Positions 45,711-57,328 of a DNA stretch of 64,000 bases are shown here, in pieces (positions within the stretch are counted from its first letter, which is position 1; the number at the start of each line of letters is the position of its first letter). The DNA is from Capra hircus (taxonomy: Eukaryota > Chordata > Mammalia > Artiodactyla > Bovidae). The stretch is from contig NC_030817.1 of the NCBI RefSeq assembly GCF_001704415.2, positions 30,887,550 to 30,951,549 on the forward strand, given 5' to 3'. The translations under genes were made by a program, and so were the position numbers. The notes beneath the pieces are model-generated. The model did not search any database. It was not told where the DNA came from and was given only the letters and a program-made list of their open reading frames with translations.

Positions 45711-47504
45711 AAGACAGTTGTATGTATACATTAAATTCACTGATGTACACTATGCTGTTGCTTAAAACACCAATGTTGGCAATTTAAAGACTATTTTGTT
45801 ACTAATAATGGCTTAATATCTAAAACTGAACAGAGTTTGTCACAAGGTAAATTAACCAGGGAAATATGCCAATTTTGACTTCATTTCCATCCTATTGAAT
45901 GACTGCATTCATTCTCTTTAGATTTCAAGCTCTTCATTCTACTGTTCCTCAACACTCTTTATAGAATTCCAGCTTGCTTTCTACCTATCTTTTAACAGTT
46001 TAACATAGATGGCTGGATCAAGTCCATTGTTCCAATTGTATGTAGCATAAAAAGCTCTGCAGTATTTACTCTTTCCATTGTATCTGGCTTCCCTGAGTGC
46101 TCTGCTCACTGCATTTTACTCCTGTTCTCTCTGTTTTCTAAACCCATTTATGCCTATTCTTTCTGAAGACATTTGTTCGTCTGGGCACTCAAATTGACTT
46201 CTCCCCATTTTGTTTTCTTAACTAAAAATGTACCATTAAGGTTGATTGAAATCATTTAAGGAACTTCATAAAAAAGTGAAAGGCCATAGGAAAGTAGGCT
46301 ACCAGTATTTGTAAATATGTTTTCAGCCACACTGATAGGATGAAATAATAAATAATTGGAAACTTTAAAATGTTATTGATATATTTTTTTTACAGATTAG
46401 TTTTTTTTTGGTTATTCTTTGAGAAACATATTTGTAAAACATTTGAGGGCAGGGATGGAATGGGGGGCATTATGTTATAATTAAAGATAAGACAAATAGT
46501 AGAGCCAAACTACTAAAATTATTTAAAACATTTTAATGTTTTACAGTAAGCTAGATGTAAAACATACAGGTCCATAATTAAAATCCATAGTTTTAAACCA
46601 CATGATCTTAATTATTTTCTATTTAAAGGACAGATATTGTTATTTAAAAATAAATGTAACCATAATGGTTTGCAAATCTATAATCTATAAATGATTCATT
46701 TAAGATCATCACTGACCTTTTTTCCTATTTGCAATGTTCAAAAATGGAACTCTGTTGGTAAGACATACTTTAAACATTTGGAAATTCATTAGAATCATAA
46801 AATTAAAAACTGGAAGAAAATCTACAATATTATTTGTGAAAAATACTTCACATCCATTTTCATTTTGTTTGATCAAAATGAAATTAATCTTTGAAAATTA
46901 TCAAAATGTCATTCCAATGGATTTTTATTCAGAGCATTTTAGAAATAAATACTCTTATTTTTAGTGATACAATATAAGGAAAATTATTCTAATTTTAAAA
47001 TTAGCATTTCAGAATCACTAGCATTTTATATGGAAATGATGCTAATGATTTGCTTTTGTTTGTTTTTGAATTTGCTTTTTTACTTACCTAATAATAGATT
47101 ACATGTGAATAATAAATAATTTGATTTCAGGCAATTAACACTTTCAAAGCGACTTTTAATTTCCTTTGAATGTATTATTCTATTTTTAGGTTACAGGATT
47201 TTATGTTTTTGCTATAAAATCATTTATTTTACTTTAAGGAAAAATTATCACTAAAACAAAATTTTGAGTTAAAAAATGCACAAATTGGGCCAGAGAAATA
47301 TCTTTTCTGTAGTTAACAAAATAATTTTATCCATAAATCAAAGAAAAAGAGGAATAATATTTAAATTCATATTTTTATAAGATTAAAAACTTCAGAAATA
47401 AAATAGTAATAAAATAACTATGTACTTTTGCTGCCCTAGTTCCAAAAGGCAACTGAAAACTAAAACTGCAATTTGGTATAGTTTTTTTCTTTAAAATACT
47501 TCAA
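45711..47504. other. Intergenic, nothing recognised
   Basis: 1.8 kb of AT-rich sequence with no gene and no repeat I can name. Confidence 0.35.
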
Positions 47505-47938
47505 TAATGTGGGTGTATCTAGAGGGTATTATGCTAAGTGAAATAAGTCAGGTAGAAACAGAAAAATGCCATATAATCTCATTTATATGTAGAATCTAAA
47601 AAAAACCAAAATGAAAACAGATTCATAGATACAAATAATGGGTAGTTGCTAGAGGGGGAGGCAGATAGGAGAAAAGGGTGAAAAAGGTGAAATAGATTTA
47701 AAGGTACAAGCTTCTAGCTGTAAATTAAATAAGCCAAGTGATGTACTATACAGCATAAGGAATATGGTCAGTAATATTGTTAATAATTTTGTATGGGGAC
47801 AAATGGTCACAAATCTTAAGTGGCAAACATTTCATAGTATATGTCAATGTCAAATTGCTATGTAGTACACCCAAAACTAAACATAATATTGTATATCACC
47901 TATATTTCAATTTTTTTAAAAAGAAACAAACTTTCAAT
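47505..47938 (+). mobile_element. L1 3'UTR fragment
   Basis: Sense L1: TATTATGCTAAGTGAAATAA, AATGCCATATAATCTCATTT, AATGGGTAGTTGCTAGAGGG, CACCCAAAACTAAACATAAT, TATATCACCTATATTTCAAT, then an A-rich end. Confidence 0.75.
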
Positions 47939-47961
47939 AATAGAGGAAAGTATAGAGAGAT

Positions 47962-48140
47962 GACGGCTTCCCTTATAGCTCAGTTGGTAAAGAATCTGCC
48001 TGCAATGCAGGAGATGCCAGTTCAATTCCTGGGTCAGAAAGATTCACTGGGGAAGGGATAGACTACCTGAGAGGGTAACAAGCAGAAATCCTGGGTTGGA
48101 AAGATCCCTGGAGAAGGGGTAGGCAACAGGCAAGAAGGCC
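47962..48140 (+). mobile_element. Bov-tA SINE, 3'-deleted or rearranged
   Basis: tRNA-like head GGCTTCCCTTATAGCTCAGT with AGTTCAATTCCTGGGTCAGA, then a second partial GGTTGGAAAGATCCCTGGAG block instead of the usual tail. It abuts a BovB at about 48142. Confidence 0.7.
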
Positions 48141-48141
48141 A

Positions 48142-48584
48142 GGCTATGGTTTTTCCTGTGGTCAGCTATGGATGTGAGAGATGGACTGTGAAGAAGGCTG
48201 AGCGCCAAAGAATTGATGCTTTTGAACTGTGGTGTTGGAGAAGACTCTTGAGAGTCCCCTGGAGATCCAACCAGTCCATTCTGAAGGAGATCAGTCCTGG
48301 GATTTCTTTGGAAGGAATGATGCTAAAGCTGAAACTCCAGTACTTTGGACACCTCCTGTGAAGAGTTGACTCATTGGAAAAGACGTTGATGCTGGGAGAG
48401 ACTGGGGGCAGGAGGAGAAGGGGACGACAGAGGATGAGATGGCTGGATGACATCACTGACTCAATGGATGTGAGTCTGAGTGAATTCTGGGAGTTGGTGA
48501 TGGACAGGGAGGCCTGGCGTGCTGCGATTCATGGGGTCGCAAAGAGTCGGACACGACTGAGTGACTGAATTGAACTGAACTGAT
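48142..48584 (+). mobile_element. BovB, 5'-truncated, 0.44 kb
   Basis: Sense 3' region: CTATGGTTTTTCCTGTGGTC, ACTGTGAAGAAGGCTGAGCG, TTGAACTGTGGTGTTGGAGA, ending GACTGAATTGAACTGAACTG. Lacks the CTTGGACTGCAAG... block at about 48258, giving a 12-base deletion. Confidence 0.9.
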
Positions 48585-48589
48585 ACAAA

Positions 48590-49750
48590 ATTAAAAGGAG
48601 GTTTCTCTTAAAATTCTGTGTTGCCATGATGACACTTGAACTTAACTTTTCTCAAACCTTGCACTAACCAATGCGTTTTTCTTATGGAAATGTTTGTCTT
48701 AAGCTATGTTAATGAAACTATATATTTGCTTTAGAACTTGCCTTTCTTCAAAATGGTTCCACCTAAGACTAACTTTTTTCTTTTCTCAAACCCTGGGCTG
48801 ATAATAGTTCAACAAACCAGTATTCATATCAATTGTTTTATGGCTGGGGGATGACACATCTCTTGCCATCCTATCTGAAAAATGCATATTGTGGGAGAGG
48901 GGACTGGTGAAACTCCCTCAGCCTTGAGGTGTCCCTCTTATCTGATTAATAGCTTTCTAACAGACACAACAGCCATGAAATTAAAAGACGCATACTCCTT
49001 AGAAGGAAAATTATGACCAAACTAGACAGCATATTAAAAAGCAGAGACATTACTTTGTCAGCAAAGGTCCGTTTAGTCAAGTCTAGTCAAGTTTTTCCAG
49101 TAGTCATGTATGGATGTGAAAGTTGGACTATAAAGAAAGCTGAGCGCTGAAGAATTGATGCTTTTGAACTGTGGTGTTGGAGAAGACTCTTGAGAGTCCC
49201 TTGGACTGCAAGGAGATCCAACAAGTCCATCTCAAAGGAGATCAGTCCTGAGTGTTCATTGAAAGGACTGATGTTGAAGCTGAAACTCCAATACTTTGGC
49301 CACCTGATGGGAAGAGCTGACTCAATGGAAAAGACCCTGATGCTGGGAGAGACTGAGGGCAGGAGGAGAAGGGGATGACAGAGGATGAGATGGCTGGATG
49401 GCATCATCGACTTGATGGACATGAGTTTGGGTAAACTCCAGGAGTTGGTGATGGACAGGGAGGCATGACATGCTGTGGTCCATGGGGTCGCAAAGAGTCA
49501 GAAACGACTGAGTGACTGAACTGAACTCAACTGAACAGACATAAAACATATTGTTAAAGAGTAGCAGGGGGGCACCCTTTCTGCCCCCTTCTGATGTCTA
49601 TGTCAGAAGCTTTGTCTATCTCTTTTATACTTTATTAAAACTTTATTACACAAACGCTCTGAGTGATCAAGCCTCGTCACTGGCCCCGGATTGAAATCCT
49701 CCACTTTGGAGGCCAAGAATCCTGGCGTCTTTCATGGCTCAGCAACAACT
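48590..49750 (+). repeat. Solo LTR split by a BovB
   Basis: Left part 48590-48965 and right part 49534-49750. The right part ends like an LTR R/U5: TTTTATACTTTATTAAAACT, CGCTCTGAGTGATCAAGCCT, GGCCCCGGATTGAAATCCTC. The left part has TGATGACACTTGAACTTAAC and a G-rich GGGAGAGGGGACTGGTG. I read the two as one retroviral-type LTR; no internal genes are present. Confidence 0.55.
48966..49533 (+). mobile_element. BovB, 5'-truncated, 0.57 kb, nested in an LTR
   Basis: Sense 3' region from CAGCCATGAAATTAAAAGAC to CTGAACTGAACTCAACTGAA. Flanking words AACAGACACAA and AACAGACATAA look like a target-site duplication with one difference. A short duplication, GTCTAGTCAAG, occurs at about 49075-49090. Confidence 0.88.
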
Positions 49751-49774
49751 TTTCATACCCACTCCAGTATTCTT

Positions 49775-49975
49775 GGGCTTCCCTTGTGGCTCAGCTGGTA
49801 AAGAATCCTGCCTGCAATGTGGAAGACCTGGGTTTGATCCCTGGGTTGGGAAGATCCCCTGAAGAAGGGAAAGGCTACCACTCCAGTATTCGGGCCTGGA
49901 GAATTCCATGGACTGTATAGTCCATGGGGCTGCAAAGAGTTGGATGCAACTGAGCGACTTTCACTTTCACTTCAC
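49775..49975 (+). mobile_element. Bov-tA SINE
   Basis: Sense copy with head GGGCTTCCCTTGTGGCTCAG, GGGTTTGATCCCTGGGTTGG, and tail CGACTTTCACTTTCACTTC. Just before it, 49755-49773 (ACCCACTCCAGTATTCTT) is a stray piece of a Bov SINE body. Confidence 0.87.
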
Positions 49976-50664
49976 AGAGAGGAACAAGAAAAATAGTTAA
50001 AAGGTCATCCAAAAGTCTAAGTTTTATAGCAGAGTAATTTTAAAAAGTCAGCCAGTTTCTATACCAAAACAAACCAATATTAAATTCATTGACTAATTAA
50101 CAGAACTCAGACACAAGTGCTTGCTTCTACTCTTATAAAATTATAATTTACTTCTTTTTATGTAACATTTAATTAGAACTAAGAGCCTACAGCATGACTA
50201 AATAGTAAGAGCTAATGTTTTAAAACATTAAACACTTCTCATAGTGTATGATAGCTTATGAGTAAATAGTGAAATGACATGTTACTTAAATATAATGACT
50301 ATTTTAAAACTAGTCATGCATGCCTGCAAACATACACACACACAGAGCCACACTAAATATTCTATGCAAGGGTATGTTCACAACCATAGTTAATTTTGTG
50401 TAAGCAGTAGAAAATAAAGTAAATAATAAAGTTCTAATTAACATTTACAGTCAATCTTCATAAAAGTAAGAAGATTACTTCATAAAAATCAGATCACTTT
50501 GACATCTATATACTGTTCAGCAATGCAGGTTCCTTGCCTATAGTTATAGGGCCCTAATTTTTTGCTTTTCAGATTGTTTGTAGAATTGTCCTTTAATGTA
50601 AAATGAATAATATAATTATGCATTTGACTGCACTCAAACTTATCAAGACATTTGCTAGGGGGTA
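49976..50664. other. Intergenic, nothing recognised
   Basis: AT-rich with a short (CA)n at about 50332-50343. No gene. Confidence 0.35.
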
Positions 50665-50676
50665 AAGAACTAATTT

Positions 50677-53328
50677 GGAGTAGCCATCATGGTCAACAAA
50701 ACAGTCCAAAATGCAGTACTTGGATGCAATCTCAAAAACGACAGAATGATCTCTGTTCGTTTCCAAGGCAAACCATTCAGTATCACAGTAATCCAAGTCT
50801 ATGCCCCAACCAGTAATGCTGAAGAAGCTGAAGTTAAATGGTTCTATGAAGACCTACAAGACCTTTTAGAACTAACACCCAAAAAAGATGTCCTTTTCAT
50901 TATAGAGGACTGGAATGCAAAAGTAGGAAGTCAAGAAACACCTGGAGTAACAGGCAAATTTGGCCTTGGAATGCAGAATGAAGCAGGGCAAAGACTAATA
51001 GAGTTTTGCCAAGAGAATGCACTGGTCATAGTAAACACCCTCTTCCAACAACACAAGAGAAGACTCTACACATGGACATCACCAGATGGTCAACACCGAA
51101 ATCAGATTAATTATAGTCTTTGCAGCCAAAGATGGTGAAGCTTTATACAGTCTACAAAAACAAGACCTGGAGCTGACTGTGGCTCAGATCATGAACTCCT
51201 TACTACCAAATTCAGACTTACAGTGAAGAAAGTAGGGAAAACCACTAGACCATTGAGGTATGACCTAAATCAAATCCCTTATGATTACACAGTGGAAGTG
51301 AGGAATAGATTTAAGGGGCTAGATCTGATAGATAAGAGTACCTGATGAACTATGGATTGAAGTTCGTGACGATGTACAGGAGACAGGGATCAAGACCATC
51401 CCCATGGAAAAGAAATGCAAAAAAGCAAAATGGCTGTCTGGGGAGGCCTTACAAATAGCTGTGAAAAGAAGAGAGGTGAAAAACAAAGGAGAAAAGGAAA
51501 GATATAAGCATCTGAATGCAGAGTTCCAAAGAATAGCAAGAAGAGATAAGAAAGCCATCCTCAGCAATCAATGCAAAAAATAGAGGAAAACAACAGAATG
51601 GGAAAGACTAGAGATCTCTTCAAGAAAATTAGAGATAACAAGGGAATATTTCATGCAAAGATGTGCTCGATAAAGGACAGAAATGGTATGGACCTAACAG
51701 AAGCAGAAGATATTAAGAAGAGATGGCAAGAATACACAGAAGAACTGTACAAAAAAGATCTTCATGATCCAGATAATCACGATGGTGTGATCACTCATCT
51801 AGAGCCAGACATTCTAGAATGTAAAGTCAAGTGGGCCTTAGAAAGCATCACTACGAACAAAGCTAGTGGAGGTGATGAATTCCAGTTGAGCTGTTTCAAA
51901 TCCTGAAAGATGATGCTGTGAAAGTGCTGCCCTCAATATGCCAGCAAATTTGGAAAACTCAGCAGTGGACACAGGACTGGAAAAGGTCAGTTTTCATTCC
52001 AATCCCAAAGAAAGGCAATGTCAAAGAATGCTCAAACTGCCACACAATTGCACTCATCTCACATGCTAGTAAAGTAATGCTCAAAATTCTCCAAGCCAGG
52101 CTTCAGCAATACATGAACTGTGAACTTCCTGATGTTCAAGCTGGTTTTAGAAAAGGCAGAGGAACCAGAGATCAAATTGCCAGCATCTGCTGGATCATGG
52201 AAAAAGCAAGAGATTTCCAGAAAAACATCTATTTCTACTTTATTGACTATGCCAAAGCCTTTGACTGTGTGGATCACAATAAACTGTGGAAAATTCTTCA
52301 AAAGATGAGAATACCAGACCACCTGACCTGCCTCTTGAGAAATCTGTATGCAAGTTATGAAGCAACAGTTAGAACTGGACATGGCACAACAGACTGGTTC
52401 CAAATAGGAAAAGGAGTAGGTCAAGGCTGTATATTGTCACCCTGCTTATTTAACTTCTATGCAGAATACATCATGAGAAACGCTGGACTGGAAGAAACAC
52501 AAGCTGGAATCAAGATTGCTGGGAGAAATATCAATAACCTCAGATATGCAGATGACACCACCCTTATGGCAGAAAGTGAAGAGGAGCTAAAAAGCCTCTT
52601 GATGAAAGAGAAAGTGGAGAGTGAAAAAGTTGGCTTAAAGCTCAACATTCAGAAAACGAAGATCATGGCATCTGGTCCCATCACTTCATGGGAAATAGAT
52701 GGGGAAACAGTGGAAACAGTGTCAGACTTTATTTTTGGGGGCTCCAAAATCACTGCAGATGGTGATTGCAGCCATGAAATTAAAAGACGCTTACACCTTG
52801 GAAGAAAAGTTATGACCAATCTAGATAGCATATTCAAAAGCAGAGATATTACTTTGCCGACTAAAGTCCGTCTAGTCAAGGCTATGGTTTTTCCTGTGGT
52901 CATATATGGATGTGAGAGTTGGACTGTGAAGACAGCTGTGTGCCAAAGAATTGATGCTTTTGAACTGTGGAGTTGGAGAAGACTCTTGAGAGTCCCTTGG
53001 ACTGCAAGGAGATCCAACCAGTCCATTCTGAAGGAGATCAACCCTGGGATTTCTTTGGAAGGAATGATGTTAAAGCTGAAACTCCAGTACTTCAGCCACC
53101 TCATGTGAAGAGCTGAATCATTGGAAAAGACTCTGATGCTGGGAGGGATTGGGTGCAGGAGGAGAAGGGGACGACCGAGGATGAGATGGCTGGATGGCAT
53201 CACGGACTCGATGGACATGAGTCTGAGTGAACTCCAGGAGTTGGTGATGGACAGAGAGGCCTGGCGTGCTGCAATTCATGGGGTCGCAGAGTCAGACACG
53301 ACTGAGTGACTGAACTGAACTCAACTAC
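50677..53328 (+). mobile_element. BovB (RTE), 2.65 kb, the most complete copy here
   Basis: Flanked by an exact 12-bp target-site duplication AAGAACTAATTT (50665-50676 and 53329-53340). It has endonuclease then reverse transcriptase. Endonuclease frame 50689-51138 shows VYAPTSNAEEAEVKWFYEDL and IIEDWNAKVGSQ and ends at a TGA at about 51136; the SDH motif region is read downstream at about 51188 in a broken frame. Frame 51571-51906 (MGKTRDLFKKIRDNKGIFHA) ends early because one G is missing in GGTGATGAATTCC at about 51876, compared with the copy at 20664. RT frame 51918-53108 (396 residues) is open with YADD intact (52545-52556), and stops at the TGA at 53106-53108. Full BovB is about 3.2 kb, so this copy lacks its 5' end. 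Confidence 0.95.
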
Positions 53329-53340
53329 AAGAACTAATTT

Positions 53341-53628
53341 TACTGTAGAATTTAAACATTTTCCCTAAGCTATATACACTGAAAGAAAATGAATAGTTTT
53401 CAGTTTCTACACACATTAGGGCTCAACAACAGCTGATTATATAGCACATTAGGAATGGTTACATGTCAGTTCATCTGCAATAACTGAAAAAGCAATGAAT
53501 TTAGAGTTAAAGAATATAGAATTTGGTGTGATATCTTTTCCTGTTAAGGCCATTTTTTTAAAAAAAATCTATAATGTAGACAATGCATGTTGTATCTACT
53601 TCATAAGCTATTAGGATTGTTGTTATTT
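53341..53628. other. Intergenic, nothing recognised
   Basis: Short AT-rich stretch. Confidence 0.3.
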
Positions 53629-53828
53629 GTTGTTTAGTCACTAAACTGCTTTGCAACCCCATGGATTATATAGTCCACCAGGCTCCTTTGTCCATGGGAT
53701 TTCCTAGGCAAGAATACTGGAGTGGGTTGACATTTCCTTCTCCAGGGGATGTTCCCAACCCAGGGATCAAACCTGAGTCTCCTGCATTGGCAGACAGATT
53801 CTTTATCACTGAGCCTCTAGGGAAGCCA
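53629..53828 (-). mobile_element. Bov-tA SINE
   Basis: Antisense copy from GTTGTTTAGTCACTAAACTG to the tRNA-like head with ATCACTGAGCCTCTAGGGAA. Confidence 0.86.
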
Positions 53829-56028
53829 AAAATATGGACTAGTGGTTTATAAAAATAAGTACTACTTGCTTGTTTTAATTGGTGGTGAAGTGTATTATGA
53901 ATAATGTAAAATTTCACAGTTGATTTACTTAAAAACATCATTTAGAGCAGATCTAAAGCAGATCTGTAAAAACATCTCTCATGTTCAATCATATTTTCAT
54001 TTGTTTTGTTGAATAGGAAGGGGATGAAGTTATAAATATTGCTTTAAGAACTTCACATAGCCAACAACTTAACCTGTCTGGGCAATCCTAGGGGAGTATT
54101 TTGTATCATCATCTGCTTTCATGGTAGAATAATCTTCAGAACTACTATGCCAATTATCTTAGTAATCATCCCCTCATTGCTTTCATATGGAATTATTTAT
54201 TTATATTAAAATGTTCTTAAGGTTGAGTCAGTGTCTGTTTCTGTACAGCACCCAGAAATGCCTAAATATGTTTGTTATTACTCTCAGTGTTTGTTACTGG
54301 TAAATTATTACAAATTTACTTTCAGGAAGAAATTCAGATTTAATTAAAATGTTATAATAAAAATATCTCAATTGAACAGTGTGTTCATAAAAAATCAAAT
54401 GGTAGATCTCAAATATATTAGAAATGCATAGAAAAAATGGCTAAGAAAAAAATTTTTCAAACATTAAGTGGATGCTGAATAAGATATGTTTTTCCTGCTT
54501 TATACTTTTCTACTCTTGTAAATTTTTCTCCAGCGAAAACCTGTTTTTCCCATTCAGTTTATTATTTACAAAGACACTTTTTACTATAAAAGTAGAATAT
54601 ACTGAGCATTTCACTTACACATAATCATGAGAGGAAGAAAAAGCAAATGATGTCAAGTTAGTAGCAAATAATAATGAGCAGATGCTTATCACAACACTAG
54701 TGAAAGCAGTTTTCAAAACTAAAGGGTGACAAAGACATCTTCTGGACATCTTAAGAACTGCATAGTTCCTTTCTAAACAAAGGATCTTATTTGTACCTTA
54801 GAGTAATAGTTTAAACACCATGCATTAAGAAGGGTAAAATCAATCTGTATTAGGTTTGAAATTTTAAATATTACATGATTAAGTTACAAACATACAGCAT
54901 TTAAAGAAGACACAAAATTATTGCATGCACATTGGAATTTCCAAAACATCCTTACAACTATTTCCAGATAGATTATAAAATACAAATATTTTAGTAAAAA
55001 TAATTTATTTTCATGTAAGGAACACATAAAATAATATGAAAATCATATGCAATGTTGAACTGCTACCTGAAAAATTTAAACAGAATACTTCATGAATCAT
55101 GGGACCTTTTGATATAAAAATATGATTGGCAATTTAATCATTAAAAGAACTGTGTTTAATAAATTCAAAACCACATTTGTTTGATTTGAGATTTGTCCTA
55201 GTAGTCTGCAATATAATTATTTTAGAAAAATTATTTCCAGTGAAATATGAGTCCAAATTTTAAATGTGTCCACTCATTTTGAACATCTGTTTACTTAGCC
55301 TACAACTTATTTGTAAAATTATATCATTATGGGCACATTTAATGAATTTTATATATGAAATAGTATTCTTTTATTCCTATAGCATGAGTTGCACTCTTAG
55401 TTAGCCATCTTCAGGAAGTATTATTGATGCTTATGATTTACATCTCTAAATAATTCTTAGGACAAACCCCATTTAATGCTATTTAAAAAAATATATAATC
55501 CTAAAAAAACTAATCTGTAGTTCAACTAACAAAACTCAACCTGAATTAAGAATAGTTGTGTTTGGTAAGAAATGTATGCTTTAGTTTTAGATAAGCCTAA
55601 ATGGATAGATATTCTACAAATGAAAACATACTTATTTCCTAAAATTGCCTTTGCTTAGTATCTTTATATATCAAGTCAAAATGAGATTTTACAACTAAAT
55701 GCTTCCAATAACAGGACTAAATATTTGATTCTTTGGACTTCATTTTATGTCCCTTTTATCTTTTCAAATTGTTGTATATTTCATGATTTTTCTAACATAG
55801 AAAATCAAATGAATAAGGTAACTGTAAAGAAAGTTTAAGAGAGGTGATATTAAATAAAAGTCACCAAGGATGATAGAGATTATCTTCATATGGAACTGAA
55901 CTGCTTCAGTAACATGAGTAATGTGATTATCTTATATATATATTTTTATCACCAACACTGTCTGCTAGTTTTTGCACAACTTCTAAGCGGAAATAGGTTT
56001 CTTGGTGTATATTCAGTTCTCTAGGCAG
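53829..56028 (-). other. LRRC9 3'UTR and downstream flank, no repeat recognised
   Basis: This lies downstream (minus sense) of the proposed LRRC9 stop. Minus-strand polyadenylation words near the stop are ATTAAA at 55472-55477 and AATAAA at 55370-55375; either could end the message, but the base composition makes such words common. No mobile element is recognised in these 2.2 kb, in contrast to the BovB-rich sequence on the left. Confidence 0.35.
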
Positions 56029-56068
56029 TTACATTCGATTTGATCTTGGAAAGTGGCTGCCAGGAATT
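56029..56068 (-). CDS. LRRC9: LRRC9 terminal coding exon (proposed)
   Basis: The minus strand shows a polypyrimidine acceptor TTTTGTTTCTGACAG|AATTCC, with AG at 56069-56070. One base completes the split Arg codon left by the 57160-57328 exon; twelve codons follow (IPGSHFPRSNRM) and then TAA at 56029-56031. The phase match (needed: one base) and the immediate stop fit a last coding exon. The peptide is too short to recognise alone, so this rests on splice signal, phase and position. Confidence 0.6.
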
Positions 56069-56281
56069 CTGTCAGAAACAAAATATTTATGAGTTAAGCA
56101 GTGGTGACAATTTCTTAATGGATCAGCTAACTTAAGGTAATTCTGAAGTAAATAATTTTTGTATTTTATATGTGTACAATTACAAAAAGACACCACAAGA
56201 GAGAAAAAATATCATGTTTTTGACTAACTGTAAGGTTATCATGGGGATAACCCATTGATATAAAAATATGATATCAACATA

Positions 56282-56483
56282 AAGTGAAGCGCAAGTCGCT
56301 GTCATGTCCAACTCTTTGCAACCCCATGGACTGTAGCCTGCCAGGCTCCTCTGTACATGGAATTCTTCAGGCCAGAATACCAGAGTGAATGGCCATTCCC
56401 TTCTCCAGGGGATCTTCCCAACCAGGAATTGAACTGGGGACTCCTGCATTGCAGATTATCAGCTGAGCTACCAGGGAAGCCCG
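56282..56483 (-). mobile_element. Bov-tA SINE in the last LRRC9 intron
   Basis: Antisense copy (AAGTCGCTGTCATGTCCAAC ... GCTGAGCTACCAGGGAAGCC) with a perfect 13-bp target-site duplication TGATATCAACATA at 56269-56281 and 56484-56496. Confidence 0.92.
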
Positions 56484-57159
56484 TGATATCAACATAGTAT
56501 ACTCAGTAAATATATACTTAGTGGGACATGCCTGATTATAGCAGGGAAGTCAGTACAGCAAGAGCCAGGCTTAATAGGTGTTCCAGAGATTGGCTACAAA
56601 GAAGCTAGAGGGCAAATATTAACTGGAAATCTGGGTGGACAGGTTTTGAGCAGCAGAGTGAAATCTTAATAAGAATATCAGGTTCTTAGGCCTTCAGCTA
56701 GCCTCTAAGGACTAGGATCCAAACTGGAGGAGGGGCAAGTGGGAATTACAAGAAGTCTGAAGAATTTACATAATTCTCAGCCTTTGTGATTTCAGAGTTG
56801 AATTTATCTGTTGTTCAAAATATAAGTGAACTGCTTTGCATATTCAGTAAGTAGAAATGACTTGGGAGATAATACCATTAAAAGTGGTTCCCGTAGTTGT
56901 TTCAATGTTCCCTCACATAAGTACAAGGCGAGCACTATTCTACCTTGAAAGCCATTTCTGTTTGAATTATGATGTATATGCTGGATTTTGAGAATGATTT
57001 GGTGAATGTGAGAGAATAAGCCTTATGCTGACAGTCTTCCCCCAGCTCACAGAGTAAATACATAATAGTATATAACAATATTTCCTATTTCTATACATGA
57101 TTAGCAAATTTGGGAGGTTTTATGATGAGAAGTGATATTAAAACACAGAATAGCTTTAC

Positions 57160-57328
57160 CTTCCCTCGTCCTGGTTGCTCTGGTACATCTGTGCACTTGG
57201 AGATGCCATATTCTGATGCGATAAAAGAGATGGAGAGAGATTTATCCCTCTGAGTTGCCGAAAAGCTATTTCTGCATGGATGCTCCGAGGATTATTTGTT
57301 AGAATCCCTGCATTCTTGTTTTTTTTGT
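57160..57328 (-). CDS. LRRC9: LRRC9 penultimate coding exon
   Basis: 169-base exon on the minus strand. The acceptor is TCCTAATTGCAG|ACAAAAAA (AG at 57329-57330) and the donor is GAGGGAAG|GTAAAG (GT at 57158-57159). It is open in only one useful frame: two bases, 55 codons, two bases. The peptide includes NAGILTNNPRSIHAEIAFRQ, RGINLSPSLLSHQN and AQMYQSNQDEG. Its phase 1 start fits the phase 1 end of the exon at 59283-59410, giving a split Asp codon. It is polar and serine-rich rather than leucine-rich-repeat-like, as expected for a C-terminal tail. LRRC9 is a leucine-rich-repeat protein of poorly known function. The name rests on peptide memory and on its place upstream of PCNX4 on the same strand. 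Confidence 0.8.
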
